DNA of 64,000 bases. It comes from an uncultured bacterium. GTDB taxonomy: Bacteria > CAIJMQ01. The notes beneath the pieces are model-generated. The model ran no database searches. It worked only from the letters and a program-made list of their open reading frames with translations, and was not told where the DNA came from. Made by a program: the position numbers and the translations under genes. Of this stretch, positions 28,466 to 37,750 are shown in pieces (within the stretch, counting starts at the first letter, position 1; each line of letters opens with the position of its first letter). The stretch is taken from NCBI GenBank assembly GCA_903821905.1, contig CAIJMQ010000121.1:1-64000 (forward strand), written 5' to 3'.

Positions 28466-28984
28466 TTACTTCTTCTCCCATCTCGAAGCTGTGAAAGTAG
28501 CTTCAAGATATGAGCTATCCTTTGGAGAATTTATCTGTATTTCCTTTATCTTCAGATTATAAGGAGAATTTTCAAGAGTAAAAAGATAATTGACGAGGTT
28601 CTGCATAGTGAAGTTTTTCATTTTAACTTCTACGCTTACTTCTTGGGAATCTTCCTTTTCTTTTACAGAAGAAGGGACAGATTTAATAGAAGAGATGTTT
28701 TCGGATAATCCTTTACTTTTTGCTATTCTTTCTACTAATGAAAAAATACTCTCGCCTTCTTTAGATAAAGTTTCATCAGATGAATATTCTTTTTTAACGC
28801 TTAAGTATTCTGTTTTAAGTGTTTCCATTTCCCTTACTTCTTGCTCTTTTTTAGGTATTGCAGTTTTTAAAACTTTTATACGATTAAATGTGGGGAGTAC
28901 GAAAAATATCGAATACAGCAGAATAAATACAATACCCTCTGCTAAAAAAACTAATAGTTTTCTATTTCTTAAGTAATCTTTCAT
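28466..28984 (-). CDS. GspM/PilO-like inner-membrane platform protein
   Basis: A 172-residue bitopic protein: one membrane helix at about 11-32 (LLVFLAEGIVFILLYSIFFVLP), then a coiled coil (KKEQEVREMETLKTEYLSVKKEY), then a small ferredoxin-like domain. This is the layout of GspM and PilO, which pair with GspL/PilN in the type II secretion or type IV pilus platform. Its start overlaps the GspL-like gene by ATGA, which supports a GspL-GspM pair. It is the last gene of the long minus-strand array. Confidence 0.8.
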   Translation of the reverse strand: MKDYLRNRKLLVFLAEGIVFILLYSIFFVLPTFNRIKVLKTAIPKKEQEVREMETLKTEYLSVKKEYSSDETLSKEGESIFSLVERIAKSKGLSENISSIKSVPSSVKEKEDSQEVSVEVKMKNFTMQNLVNYLFTLENSPYNLKIKEIQINSPKDSSYLEATFTASRWEKK

Positions 28985-30414
28985 TTTTCACTTATTTTTT
29001 TCCCAGACACAACATCGGGACGGACAGCGTTAACTTTCAATTTGAACGTCACACCTTTATCAGTCCTTTGAATTTCAACATCTATACCTGAAAAAAGTGG
29101 TAAATTTCCAAAAGTCTCTTTTATTTTATCAATATCTGCAGAAGATGAAGCACTACCAGAAATTGTTATATTGTCATCTTTTAATTTGAAGGAATCCAGT
29201 TCTATCTGTAGGTTTTTATCTATATTCTGAGATATTACCCTTAAGGCTTCAAGTGGGCTTAAAAATTCTGATTTTGACTGAATTGCACTATTTTTAAGAC
29301 TGTTGATTCTGGATTTCATCTGAAGAAGCGGGGTTCTTGTATCCGTAGCTTCAGGAAAAGTTTCTCTAAAAATATTTTCTACCCGGGAACTTAGCAAGTT
29401 AAATCTTTTTTCGTAGATACTCCTTTCAAACTGAAGCCTGAAACTGAGTATAATTAATACAAGAGTTACAAGAAAAAAGCTAAATCGTATTCCTTTCCTT
29501 TCCTTTTCCTTAAGAACTGATGGATAGAAATTTATTGAATGTGGTCTTAAGCTTCCATAACTGGCATAAAGTATTTCCGGGGTAAAATTTAAATCTCCTT
29601 GCTCTACAGGTAACGCAGTATTAAGCTCTACAGATTTTACAGTAATATTAAAATTTTTAGTCAACCAATCACATGTTTTCGTTTGTTCTTCTAGTGCCTG
29701 CAGACCAGAAAAGTAAATTTTTCCGAGCCCGCTTTCAAAAAACTCAGAACCTTGGGAAAGTAAAACAGTGCTGATTTCTCTTTTAAGTTCTGACTTCTCA
29801 CTTATAAGGTTTTTTCTCCCGATGGGAATCTCCCTCAAATCTGTAAGTTGCCTATTCTTAAGTATAGAGAAAATATATGTTGAGTTCTCCCCTATATATA
29901 ACCATAATATGTTTTCCTTTATTTGAACATGAGATGCAAAAAGGTTAACAAGAGTAAGCGGGGTAAGATAGATCTCGTTACATGCTAATTCTGCAGAATT
30001 TATCAATTCTATCTGTTCATTCAAAATATCCTCTGGGATAACGAAAGTCATAACTTCCAGATTATTATTTTTTGCATGAACAGGATAAAAAAATACTTTT
30101 GTATTCTCCACAGGAATAGGAATATGCGGTTCTACGGCAAATCGTATGCTCTCCCTGATTTTGGATATTCTTCTATAAGGGAATGCGATTTTCCTTATAT
30201 AAACAGATGACATCGGCAAAGAACAAATAGCTTGTACTGATACTGCTTTGTTATCTGAAACAAATTTTTTAATAAATTCTACTGCCTTGTCTTTATTCCC
30301 GGCTTCTATTTCATATTCCTTATAATCTTTTATAAAAACCTTATCTTTCCCGATATGGAAAAACAGGAGTTTTAATTTGTTCTTATCTTTTTGAAAGGAA
30401 AGTAATTTCTTCAT
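28981..30414 (-). CDS. GspL-like (PilM-PilN type) platform protein
   Basis: A 477-residue protein with a cytoplasmic actin-like PilM/GspL domain (about 15-290, including SVQAICSLPMSSVYIRKIAFP and RESIRFAVEPHIPIP), one membrane helix (about 308-328) and a periplasmic PilN/GspL-like domain with a coiled coil. GspL links the cytoplasmic ATPase to the periplasmic pseudopilus platform. It follows gspK by 43 bases and overlaps the GspM-like gene. The PilM-PilN protein at 45217-47088 has the same layout, so the window encodes two such platform proteins. Confidence 0.85.
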   Translation of the reverse strand: MKKLLSFQKDKNKLKLLFFHIGKDKVFIKDYKEYEIEAGNKDKAVEFIKKFVSDNKAVSVQAICSLPMSSVYIRKIAFPYRRISKIRESIRFAVEPHIPIPVENTKVFFYPVHAKNNNLEVMTFVIPEDILNEQIELINSAELACNEIYLTPLTLVNLFASHVQIKENILWLYIGENSTYIFSILKNRQLTDLREIPIGRKNLISEKSELKREISTVLLSQGSEFFESGLGKIYFSGLQALEEQTKTCDWLTKNFNITVKSVELNTALPVEQGDLNFTPEILYASYGSLRPHSINFYPSVLKEKERKGIRFSFFLVTLVLIILSFRLQFERSIYEKRFNLLSSRVENIFRETFPEATDTRTPLLQMKSRINSLKNSAIQSKSEFLSPLEALRVISQNIDKNLQIELDSFKLKDDNITISGSASSSADIDKIKETFGNLPLFSGIDVEIQRTDKGVTFKLKVNAVRPDVVSGKKISEK

Positions 30415-30457
30415 TTTGATTTGGGATACAACGGTAGAATATAGAATTCATTATTCA

Positions 30458-31516
30458 TCAGTTTTCTTTCCAAAATTTCACTTTAACATCGGACTGGTTT
30501 CTCTCTACAATCGCGATCACTTTTTTTTCTATTTTACCAACTTTAGTTTGTGCTGTGATAGTAAAAATATTGCTTTTAACATCAAAAAGTCCTGCTCCTG
30601 ATATTTTCCCAACCACATCTTCAGGGAAAAATTCTTTAAGCTCTGACAGTTCGTAAAAAGGACTACCAATTCTATATTCCATTATATCAGTAATTATAGC
30701 ATCATCTATAATTTCAACTGTTTCTGTTCCCTTATCTCCAGAAGAAGAAATACAAGCTTGAATTGTAGATTTAAGTACTTCTTTGCCGGCAGTATTGATA
30801 TTTATTTTCCCATTGGTAAAAACAGTTATAAAATTTACCAACCCCGTATCACCGTTATAATTTTCTTTAGTTATACCCTTTATCATCATGACTTCTTCAA
30901 CCGTATCAAGAGGAGCGTTCTTGCAAGGATATGGAAGAGGTAATTCTGCATAATAATCACTTTCAGCTCCTTTATTTTCACCAACTGTCACAGATGAAAG
31001 TACGGTAACTTCATCATCAGCGTCTATCCAATCTATGATAGCGGGGACAATCGAGTATTCTAAGCCGATGTTATCGCAAAGCTCAAACATCTGCTCAATC
31101 CTTAAAGTTTTTCTTTCATTTCTTGCATTAAGATAATTCAAGTTTATCTTCCCGCTTTCGTCTCCTATATTTATTTTTACAATTCCGTCATCAAAGGTCA
31201 ATTCCCCCTGTTTAGCCCAATCCTCTCCTAACCCGTCAATTTTCAAATCCTCGTCATTTTTAAGCACTGCAATACCATAATTTATTCCGCCTTTAGCTAA
31301 AGCAGAAGCTTTAAGAGAATCAATGGAATTTTGCAGAAGAGAAATCTCCTGATTCATTTTGGTGGATAAATTAATCGTTAAAGCACTTAAGACAGCCAGC
31401 ATAATCAATGTAAAAATAAGTACCATTCCTTTTCTGCAGGATTGGGAACCGAGAATTACAGGTTGAATATTATGATTTTTAGTATTCTGACTTCTAATTT
31501 TGGATTTGTTACTCAT
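30458..31516 (-). CDS. gspK: Type II secretion minor pseudopilin GspK
   Basis: A 352-residue minor pseudopilin that caps the pseudopilus tip in type II secretion. It has a leader ending KG before MVLIFTLIMLAVLSALT, without the +5 Glu, as expected for GspK. The helical domain holds SGKINLNYLNARN and DWIDADDE, the usual acidic segment, and a helix-hairpin-helix-like part (INTAGKEVLKSTI). Length fits the family. It lies 5 bases after gspJ. Confidence 0.88.
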   Translation of the reverse strand: MSNKSKIRSQNTKNHNIQPVILGSQSCRKGMVLIFTLIMLAVLSALTINLSTKMNQEISLLQNSIDSLKASALAKGGINYGIAVLKNDEDLKIDGLGEDWAKQGELTFDDGIVKINIGDESGKINLNYLNARNERKTLRIEQMFELCDNIGLEYSIVPAIIDWIDADDEVTVLSSVTVGENKGAESDYYAELPLPYPCKNAPLDTVEEVMMIKGITKENYNGDTGLVNFITVFTNGKININTAGKEVLKSTIQACISSSGDKGTETVEIIDDAIITDIMEYRIGSPFYELSELKEFFPEDVVGKISGAGLFDVKSNIFTITAQTKVGKIEKKVIAIVERNQSDVKVKFWKEN

Positions 31517-31521
31517 AGGAT

Positions 31522-32106
31522 TTATATTCCCGTTGGGATATAGATTATTGTTGTAAATTTTTCTTTGTGTAATGAAGTTAATGTAATTCTGACAATTTGC
31601 AGCTTTTGCCCTTCCTTTATAGAATCATACCAATTGTGCCCGTCTGAATATTTGAAACTAAAATCCTTTAAATCTTCGCTCCAAACATATGATTTAAAGA
31701 TTACATTTTCTTCCAACGAGAAATTTATTAGAGGTTCTTCTTCTCTTGTAAGTAAATTTTGACCCTCATCATTGGTAATAAATTTATAAGTAATTTTCAT
31801 TAAACATGAAAAAGGGAAATATATAGACCCTGCTGTGGTATAGAAACTAAAGGTTTTTTCATCTCCTTCAAATGATTTTGTATCAGAAATAGAATAAATT
31901 GAAGATATCTCATTATCCATTCTATTAAAGATATTTCTTGCAACGTAGTAATCTTCTTCCTTTGTGTCCCATTTTTCTAATGTATTCATAGTTAAAGAGT
32001 AAGTGGAAATAATTACCAAAAATATAAGGCTTGAAATTGCTAAAGCAATGAGAACTTCAAGGAGAGTAAAGCCTGAATAAATACTTCCTTTTTTTTGTTT
32101 CTTCAT
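31522..32106 (-). CDS. gspJ: Type II secretion minor pseudopilin GspJ
   Basis: A 194-residue pseudopilin with prepilin leader cleaved after SG and before FTLLEVLIALAIS (Glu at +5). The globular part begins with EEDYYVARNIFNRMDNEISSIY, typical for GspJ, followed by beta strands. Gene order GHIJK and length support the assignment. It follows gspI by one base. Confidence 0.86.
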   Translation of the reverse strand: MKKQKKGSIYSGFTLLEVLIALAISSLIFLVIISTYSLTMNTLEKWDTKEEDYYVARNIFNRMDNEISSIYSISDTKSFEGDEKTFSFYTTAGSIYFPFSCLMKITYKFITNDEGQNLLTREEEPLINFSLEENVIFKSYVWSEDLKDFSFKYSDGHNWYDSIKEGQKLQIVRITLTSLHKEKFTTIIYIPTGI

Positions 32107-32107
32107 A

Positions 32108-32512
32108 TTATTTCTTTATCCCAGCCTGCTGAATATTTGCGGATAGGCAATAAGTATTAAGGACAATTTTTGTGTTTTCTGGGCCAGAGATAACTATCTT
32201 TACGCTTTTTAATCCATCAATTTCCGTATCTTCTACTTTTCTCATCCAAGAGAATTCAGGATAGTCTGAAAAATCACCATCTTCGTCTCCTGTAATAAGA
32301 TTTTCTTGTGTAAAAGTATTGGTGAGAATTTCGTTCCCTAAAAATATAGCAGTCGTATAATAGCTTGAATGCATCCCTTCCCTTAAGGACAAGAGCTGCG
32401 AATGAATTAAAACAACCAGTGTAATGCTTACTATGGCAAGAGAAATTAGCACTTCAAGGAGAGTAAAACCTTTATTTTTTATTAAAAACCTAAGATTGAA
32501 TTTTCGTCTCAT
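32108..32512 (-). CDS. gspI: Type II secretion minor pseudopilin GspI
   Basis: A 134-residue pseudopilin with leader cleaved after NKG before FTLLEVLISLAIVS. The following helix carries SLREGMHSSYYTTAIFLGNEILTN, the usual GspI pattern of an amphipathic helix ending before a small sheet. The start overlaps the end of gspH by 23 bases. Confidence 0.86.
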   Translation of the reverse strand: MRRKFNLRFLIKNKGFTLLEVLISLAIVSITLVVLIHSQLLSLREGMHSSYYTTAIFLGNEILTNTFTQENLITGDEDGDFSDYPEFSWMRKVEDTEIDGLKSVKIVISGPENTKIVLNTYCLSANIQQAGIKK

Positions 32513-33053
32513 ATTCTTGCAGATATCCTAATTCAATATGACTCTGACCTGTTAAAGGATTTACAAAAAGCGTGTAGGATTTTTCTTTCTCATCAATAAA
32601 ATGTATGGTAACAGGTCCAACAAAACCGGAGGGATGAAAAATTAAAGGCGTTATTCCTTCAGTAATTTTATTACCTTCAGAATTTATTATATCCTGAACC
32701 TTCAAATAAGAGCTTATTCTTCTTGTACTAAGAATATTCTCCTCTTTATCTTCCCCTTCTAGTAAAGATATAGCCTTTAACTCATTTTTATCCAAATCAA
32801 ATAGTAGGAGAATTTCTTCATTTTTGACTTGTGCTAAATTATATAGATATTTTATAGTCTGGGATATATTTTCAATATCTCTTTGTCTATCTAGTTTTGA
32901 TTTAGGAATTTTAAGATTCGGCAAGACAAGAGCAAGGACCATACCAATAACTAAAATAACAAGGGACAATTCAAGAAGGGTAAAACCATTATTACCTATT
33001 AAAGATTTTTTTTTGATATTATTACTCCAGATCCCAGGAATAGATATCCGCAT
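32490..33053 (-). CDS. gspH: Type II secretion minor pseudopilin GspH
   Basis: A pseudopilin of 187 residues from the chosen ATG at 33053; the frame is also open to an ATG at 33080. Both starts lie inside the end of gspG, and AAGGAGG with GGAAGG upstream favours the inner one. The prepilin site is NNG before FTLLELSLVILVIG, with Glu at +5. The leader is long, about 22 residues, as is common in GspH. The C-terminal part has the beta-rich pattern of the family (PLIFHPSGFVGPVTIHF). Confidence 0.84.
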   Translation of the reverse strand: MRISIPGIWSNNIKKKSLIGNNGFTLLELSLVILVIGMVLALVLPNLKIPKSKLDRQRDIENISQTIKYLYNLAQVKNEEILLLFDLDKNELKAISLLEGEDKEENILSTRRISSYLKVQDIINSEGNKITEGITPLIFHPSGFVGPVTIHFIDEKEKSYTLFVNPLTGQSHIELGYLQEYETKIQS

Positions 33054-33462
33054 CGAAGCCTTCCCCGCCCTCCTTACCATCTCTTCCCAGAGATATTATG
33101 TCATAATCATTTTGTATCCCCGGGCACAAATAAATAAAAGGATTACCCCATGCATCCAAAGGAACTTTCCCTTTTTCTAAATATCCGCCCTCATCGTAAT
33201 TTTCAGGAATTTTTCCTGTAGTTGGTTTTTCTATCAAAGCTCTCAACCCCTGTTCAGTGGAAGGATAAAAACCGCAGCTCAATTTAAAAAGCTTCAAAGC
33301 CTGCTCAAGATTACTAATTTGAATCTTTGTTGTTTTAACTTTTGCGTTCTCGAATTGGACCATAAACTTCGGAGATACAATTGCTACTAATAAACCAATG
33401 ATGACAATTACTACCATTATTTCGATGAGGGTAAACCCTGCTTGATAATTTTTTATTTTCAT
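33022..33462 (-). CDS. gspG: Type II secretion major pseudopilin GspG
   Basis: The 146-residue main subunit of the pseudopilus. Leader cleaved after Gly9, before FTLIEIMVVIVIIG. The body has the hallmark FKLSCGFYPSTEQGLRALI and DAWGNPFIYLCPG, and ends with the calcium-binding DGKEGGEGFDADI followed by Trp, as in classical GspG. This tells it apart from type IV pilins. It lies 2 bases after prmC. Confidence 0.95.
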   Translation of the reverse strand: MKIKNYQAGFTLIEIMVVIVIIGLLVAIVSPKFMVQFENAKVKTTKIQISNLEQALKLFKLSCGFYPSTEQGLRALIEKPTTGKIPENYDEGGYLEKGKVPLDAWGNPFIYLCPGIQNDYDIISLGRDGKEGGEGFDADIYSWDLE

Positions 33463-33464
33463 TG

Positions 33465-34328
33465 TTATTCTCTCCTTGCAATCACTATTCTATCTATACC
33501 ACTATAGTCTTTTTTTATAACTATGTCTTCAAAATTTCCTTTACTTTGTATAAGATTCTTTACAGCTTCTGCCTGGTCATAACCTACTTCCATTATAAGA
33601 TATCCGCCTTTCCTAAGAAGAAACTTACCACCTTCTATCAGTAATGGATAAAAATAAAGGCCGTCATATCCTCCATCTAAAGCTTCTTTTGGCTCATATC
33701 CCAATTCGGAAGCTAAATCACTTAACTGGCTGCTCCTAATATAAGGGGGGTTACTCACTAAAGCATCTATTCTACCTTTCCACTTCTTGTCATTAAAATA
33801 ATCCCAGAGATTGCAATTAATGAAAGACACTGTATTTTCCATGTTCAATCTTTTCCTATTTTCGAAAGCAACATTAATAGCTTTTGATGAAATATCAGTA
33901 GCATATACATAAATATCTTTATTGTATTTAGCTAATGATAAAGCAATATTCCCACAACCAGTTCCCACGTCAACTATAGTATGCTGACTGGCATCTTGAA
34001 GTGGAAAAAGTTTTAATGTTTCCTCTACTAGAATTTCTGTTTCTGGACGCGGGATTATTACATTTTCATTTACTATAAAATCCAAAGACATAAATTCTTT
34101 TTTGCCTATAATGTAAGCTAAAGGATAATGTTGAGCTCTTTTCTTTATTATGCTTGAAAATTTTTTAACGACAGAATCGGAAAGTTCTCTTGACGGATGA
34201 GAATAAACATAACTTTTATCTTTACCCAGTAAATGCGATAGCAAAATTACGGTTTCAATATGTGGACTATCTATATTGGATTCTTCTATCGGTTGAACAC
34301 CTAAAGATATAACATTTTCCAATTTCAT
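33465..34328 (-). CDS. prmC: Release factor glutamine methyltransferase
   Basis: Methylates the GGQ glutamine of release factors. The 287-residue protein has an N-terminal helical domain, the SAM-binding VDVGTGCGNIALSLA and the catalytic NPPYI. It overlaps prfA, its substrate gene, by ATGA at 34325-34328, the classical arrangement. Confidence 0.97.
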   Translation of the reverse strand: MKLENVISLGVQPIEESNIDSPHIETVILLSHLLGKDKSYVYSHPSRELSDSVVKKFSSIIKKRAQHYPLAYIIGKKEFMSLDFIVNENVIIPRPETEILVEETLKLFPLQDASQHTIVDVGTGCGNIALSLAKYNKDIYVYATDISSKAINVAFENRKRLNMENTVSFINCNLWDYFNDKKWKGRIDALVSNPPYIRSSQLSDLASELGYEPKEALDGGYDGLYFYPLLIEGGKFLLRKGGYLIMEVGYDQAEAVKNLIQSKGNFEDIVIKKDYSGIDRIVIARRE

Positions 34329-35401
34329 TTTTGTTCAGCCTCTAATTGTTCTTTCAAAGGTTCTGTTATCAGTTCCAGTTTACCATCCAGAAGATCTTTT
34401 AATCTATAAATTGTAACATTTACTCTGTGGTCTGTAATCCTTCCCTGAGAAAAATTATACGTCCTTATTTTTTCACTTCTATCACCGGTTTTTATCTGGT
34501 TTTTCCTCTGCTCTGACATTTCCTCTGTTTGTTTATCCGTATAGTATTGAATAAGTTTCGCTTTAAGTACTCTTAAAGCCCGGGCTCTATTTTGATGTTG
34601 GGATCTTTCGTCTTGGCATTGAACTCTTATTCCCGAAGGTTTATGGAATATGCGAATTGCTGAAGATGTCTTGTTAACATGTTGACCGCCAGGACCTGAA
34701 GCTCTATATGTATCTATTTCCAAATCTGCAGGATTTATCTTTATCTCCATTTCTCCCACTTCGGGAAGAACTGCTACCGTAGCTGTTGAAGTATGTACTC
34801 TTCCTAAAGATTCTGTCTCTGGAACCCGTTGGACCCGATGGACTCCTGATTCATACTTTAGACTTGCCCATGTACCTTCGCCTTCCACTACATAAATTAT
34901 TTCTTTTAATCCCCCCCTATCGGAAAAATTAGAGTCCATTATTTCTATTTTCCATCCCTTTCTCTCGGCAAATTTTGAATACATCTTGAACAAGTCTCTG
35001 GCAAAAAGAGATGCTTCATCACCACCTGTCCCTGCTCTTATTTCCATAATCACATTACCCTGTTCTTCCCTGGAAATAGGTTTTAAAAGAGTATTCCATT
35101 CTTTCTGTAAAGTTTTTTTTCTTTCTTCCAATCCTTTTAGTTCTTCTTCTACAAGACCAACCATATCTGAATCTTTCTCTTTGTTAAGCCACTTTTTTAG
35201 ATTTTCGATTTCGGAAATTGTCTTCTGATATTCTTTGAAAGTTCTTATTTTAGGTTCTAATTCTTTTACAAGGCGGCTGTTTTCTTTCAATCGGACTGGG
35301 TCTTTGATTATTTCAGGTGAAGAGAGGATAGCAGTAATTCTTGTATACTCCTGTTCAATCCTTTGTCCTTCTATATTTATATCCATGCTATTTAGAACCA
35401 T
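34325..35401 (-). CDS. prfA: Peptide chain release factor 1
   Basis: Terminates translation at UAA and UAG. It has 358 residues. The GGQ motif is in GPGGQHVNK near residue 236, and the stop-codon-reading tripeptide is PET in RVPETESLGR (RF1 PxT class, not SPF of RF2). The closing SEKIRTYNFSQGRITDHR is typical. The start may be the ATG at 35401 or the one at 35386; neither has a clear Shine-Dalgarno. It is downstream of rpmE. Confidence 0.97.
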   Translation of the reverse strand: MVLNSMDINIEGQRIEQEYTRITAILSSPEIIKDPVRLKENSRLVKELEPKIRTFKEYQKTISEIENLKKWLNKEKDSDMVGLVEEELKGLEERKKTLQKEWNTLLKPISREEQGNVIMEIRAGTGGDEASLFARDLFKMYSKFAERKGWKIEIMDSNFSDRGGLKEIIYVVEGEGTWASLKYESGVHRVQRVPETESLGRVHTSTATVAVLPEVGEMEIKINPADLEIDTYRASGPGGQHVNKTSSAIRIFHKPSGIRVQCQDERSQHQNRARALRVLKAKLIQYYTDKQTEEMSEQRKNQIKTGDRSEKIRTYNFSQGRITDHRVNVTIYRLKDLLDGKLELITEPLKEQLEAEQK

Positions 35402-35477
35402 TGTGTAGTATTTAACAGTTAGTAACCAGTAGCCGGATAGACCAGGTTTTTGTTTTTTCTAAATATTTCACTAATTA

Positions 35478-35687
35478 CTATTTTGACTGTTTCTTGCCAT
35501 ATTTTTTTTCAAATTTTTCTACTCTTCCTGCTGTATCTACAAATTTTTGTTTACCAGTAAAAAAAGGATGACATTGAGAACATATATCTACTTTCATCTC
35601 TTTTTTTGTGGAGTGAGTAACCACTGCATTTCCACAGGCACATCTTACTGTAATTTTTTCATATTGTGGATGTATATCTTTTTTCAA
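35478..35687 (-). CDS. rpmE: Ribosomal protein bL31, zinc-binding form
   Basis: A 69-residue ribosomal protein of the large subunit. Cys16, Cys18, Cys36 and Cys39 make it the zinc-holding C+ form. The closing [17 protein letters not shown] is canonical. The start codon is TTG at 35687, fixed by a perfect GGAGG 8 bases upstream. The order rho-rpmE-prfA-prmC is a widely conserved cluster. Confidence 0.97.
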   Translation of the reverse strand: MKKDIHPQYEKITVRCACGNAVVTHSTKKEMKVDICSQCHPFFTGKQKFVDTAGRVEKFEKKYGKKQSK

Positions 35688-35722
35688 GTTCGCTTCCTCC
35701 TTTTTTTAATTTTGCATTTTTA

Positions 35723-37015
35723 TCATACTTCCTTTAAATTCATGCTTTTCAAAAACTCCTTATTACCTTTGGTCTTACTTAGTCTTTCAAGAAGCAATGT
35801 CACTTTTTCTACCAGACTCAATGAGGATATTGCTTTTCTCAACATGTATATTTTTCTCAAATCGTCTTCTTCTATTAAAATTTCCTCTTTTCTTGTCCCT
35901 GAACGTTCTATATCTATAGCCGGGAAGATCCGTTTATCAACAAGACCTCTGTCTAAAATCAATTCCATATTCCCCGTACCTTTAAATTCTTCAAAGATAA
36001 CATCATCCATTCTACTGCCTGTATCTATTAAACATGTACCTATGATAGAGAGGCTTCCACCTTCTTCAATATTCCGCGCAGCACCAAAAAACCTTTTCGG
36101 TTTAATAAGCGCATTGGAATCAACACCACCTGATAATAGCTTTCCGCCAGGTGGCATAATAGCATTATGCGCTCTGGCTAAACGAGTTATAGAATCCAAC
36201 AGTATTACAACATCTTTCTTGTGTTCCACTAATCTCTTTGCCTTATTAAGAACAATATCCGCTATCTGTATATGTCTCTCCGGAGACTCATCAAAAGTAG
36301 CCGCTATTACTTCCCCTTTTACCGAACGCTTCATATCTGTTACTTCTTCAGGCCGTTCTCCTATAAGTAGAATAAATTGAATTGTTTCGGGATCATTCTT
36401 CGTTATTGCATTTGAAATTTTTTTCAGAAGGACCGTCTTGCCAGCACGCGGAGGAGATACAATTAACCCTCTTTGTCCTTTCCCAATAGGGATAAGCATA
36501 TCAATAACTCGGGTAGATAGTTCTTCAGGTGTAGTTTCAAGCATAAAGCGAGGTTCTGGGAATATAGGGGTTAATTCCTCGAAAATCTTTATTTCCTTTG
36601 CATTTTCAGGATTATCGTGATTAACTCCGTCTACCCTCACAAGAGCGGGATACTTTTCATTTTCTTTAGGTGGTCTAACCTGACCTGAGACTAAATCGCC
36701 TGTGCGCAAAGAAAACTTTCTAATTTGTGAAGGGGAAATGTAAATATCATCCGAAGAAGGCATATAGTTAAATTTCATAGAACGTAAAAATCCAAATCCT
36801 TCGGGTAGAATTTCAAGAACACCTTCACCAAAAATATACCCATTTTTTTCGCTCTGTTTCTTGAGAATTTCCATTGACAGTTCATCTTTATTTTTACTTT
36901 TGCTACTTTTTATACCCATATCCCCAGCTAAACCTTCTAGTTCTTTTACGGTTTTCTGTTTCAGTTCACCCATATTTACGCTTATACTTTTATTAACTTC
37001 TAATTCTTGACTCAT
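35723..37015 (-). CDS. rho: Transcription termination factor Rho
   Basis: A hexameric RNA helicase that ends transcription. It has 430 residues: Rho_N helical domain (about 15-55), cold-shock-like RNA-binding domain with EGFGFLR (about 60-135), and the ATPase domain with Walker [12 protein letters not shown] near residue 185-195 and the [11 protein letters not shown] and [12 protein letters not shown] segments. A strong AAGGAGG stands just before the ATG. It lies 34 bases after coaE. Confidence 0.97.
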   Translation of the reverse strand: MSQELEVNKSISVNMGELKQKTVKELEGLAGDMGIKSSKSKNKDELSMEILKKQSEKNGYIFGEGVLEILPEGFGFLRSMKFNYMPSSDDIYISPSQIRKFSLRTGDLVSGQVRPPKENEKYPALVRVDGVNHDNPENAKEIKIFEELTPIFPEPRFMLETTPEELSTRVIDMLIPIGKGQRGLIVSPPRAGKTVLLKKISNAITKNDPETIQFILLIGERPEEVTDMKRSVKGEVIAATFDESPERHIQIADIVLNKAKRLVEHKKDVVILLDSITRLARAHNAIMPPGGKLLSGGVDSNALIKPKRFFGAARNIEEGGSLSIIGTCLIDTGSRMDDVIFEEFKGTGNMELILDRGLVDKRIFPAIDIERSGTRKEEILIEEDDLRKIYMLRKAISSLSLVEKVTLLLERLSKTKGNKEFLKSMNLKEV

Positions 37016-37049
37016 ATGTATTCCTCCTTACTCCTTTAAATTTTGTTTA

Positions 37050-37670
37050 TCAATGAATTTTTGATTGTTTATTTTTAGTTTTAAGATTAGTACTTATTTG
37101 TTTCACCTGGCATTCTGTATCTTTAAATGTACCATTGTTATCAACTATAAAATGAGCTTTTTTCGCCTTTTCCGCTAAAGGTAATTGCGATTCTATTCTC
37201 TGTTTAGCTTCTTTTAGAGATAACCCTTTTTCTTTTCTTAAAGTCTCAATCTGTGCTTTTTGCTTTCTAACAACCACTATTATCTTGTCCACCATATTTT
37301 CCATTTTAGCCTCAAAAAGAAGTGGTATGTCTACTACTACCCATTCCCTATTACTTTTTCTAAGTTGGTTTAATTTGTCCTTTATTATTTTTTTAACTGA
37401 CGGATGAATAATACTTTCCAGTTTTTTTCTCTTGCATGGATTACTAAATATTTCCTGTCCGAGTTTCTTTCTATCTATGTAAGAACTATCTTTTAAAATC
37501 TCTTTACCAAAGTACTGAACTACTTCCTCCCATGTTTTTTCACCAGGACAAAGAAATTTATGAGCAATCTTATCGGCATCTATTATCTCCGCTTTTAGGA
37601 GCGAGGAAAACATTCTTGCTACTGTTGTTTTCCCCGTAGCTACGCTGCCTGTAATTCCAACGATTTTCAT
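37050..37670 (-). CDS. coaE: Dephospho-CoA kinase
   Basis: Final step of coenzyme A synthesis. The 206-residue protein has the P-loop GSVATGKTTVA near residues 7-17, IDADKIAHKFL, and VVDIPLLFEAKM. All are standard CoaE elements. It lies between the exonuclease gene and rho. Confidence 0.95.
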   Translation of the reverse strand: MKIVGITGSVATGKTTVARMFSSLLKAEIIDADKIAHKFLCPGEKTWEEVVQYFGKEILKDSSYIDRKKLGQEIFSNPCKRKKLESIIHPSVKKIIKDKLNQLRKSNREWVVVDIPLLFEAKMENMVDKIIVVVRKQKAQIETLRKEKGLSLKEAKQRIESQLPLAEKAKKAHFIVDNNGTFKDTECQVKQISTNLKTKNKQSKIH

Positions 37671-37750
37671 TCATCCTTCTTAAGTTGAAGTGGGACTGAA
37701 AGATAAATCAATTACAAAAGTTTTATTTTAAAAGAATAGTTCCCTTTTCT

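Noticed and set aside
35402-35477. Structured element between rpmE and prfA
   Set aside because: Only imperfect short inverted repeats around CCAGTAGCCGG; no convincing stem or T-run.
35547-36380. Plus-strand open frame of 277 codons antisense to rpmE and rho
   Set aside because: It covers two canonical genes, its translation has no recognisable motif, and the opposite strand fully explains the region.
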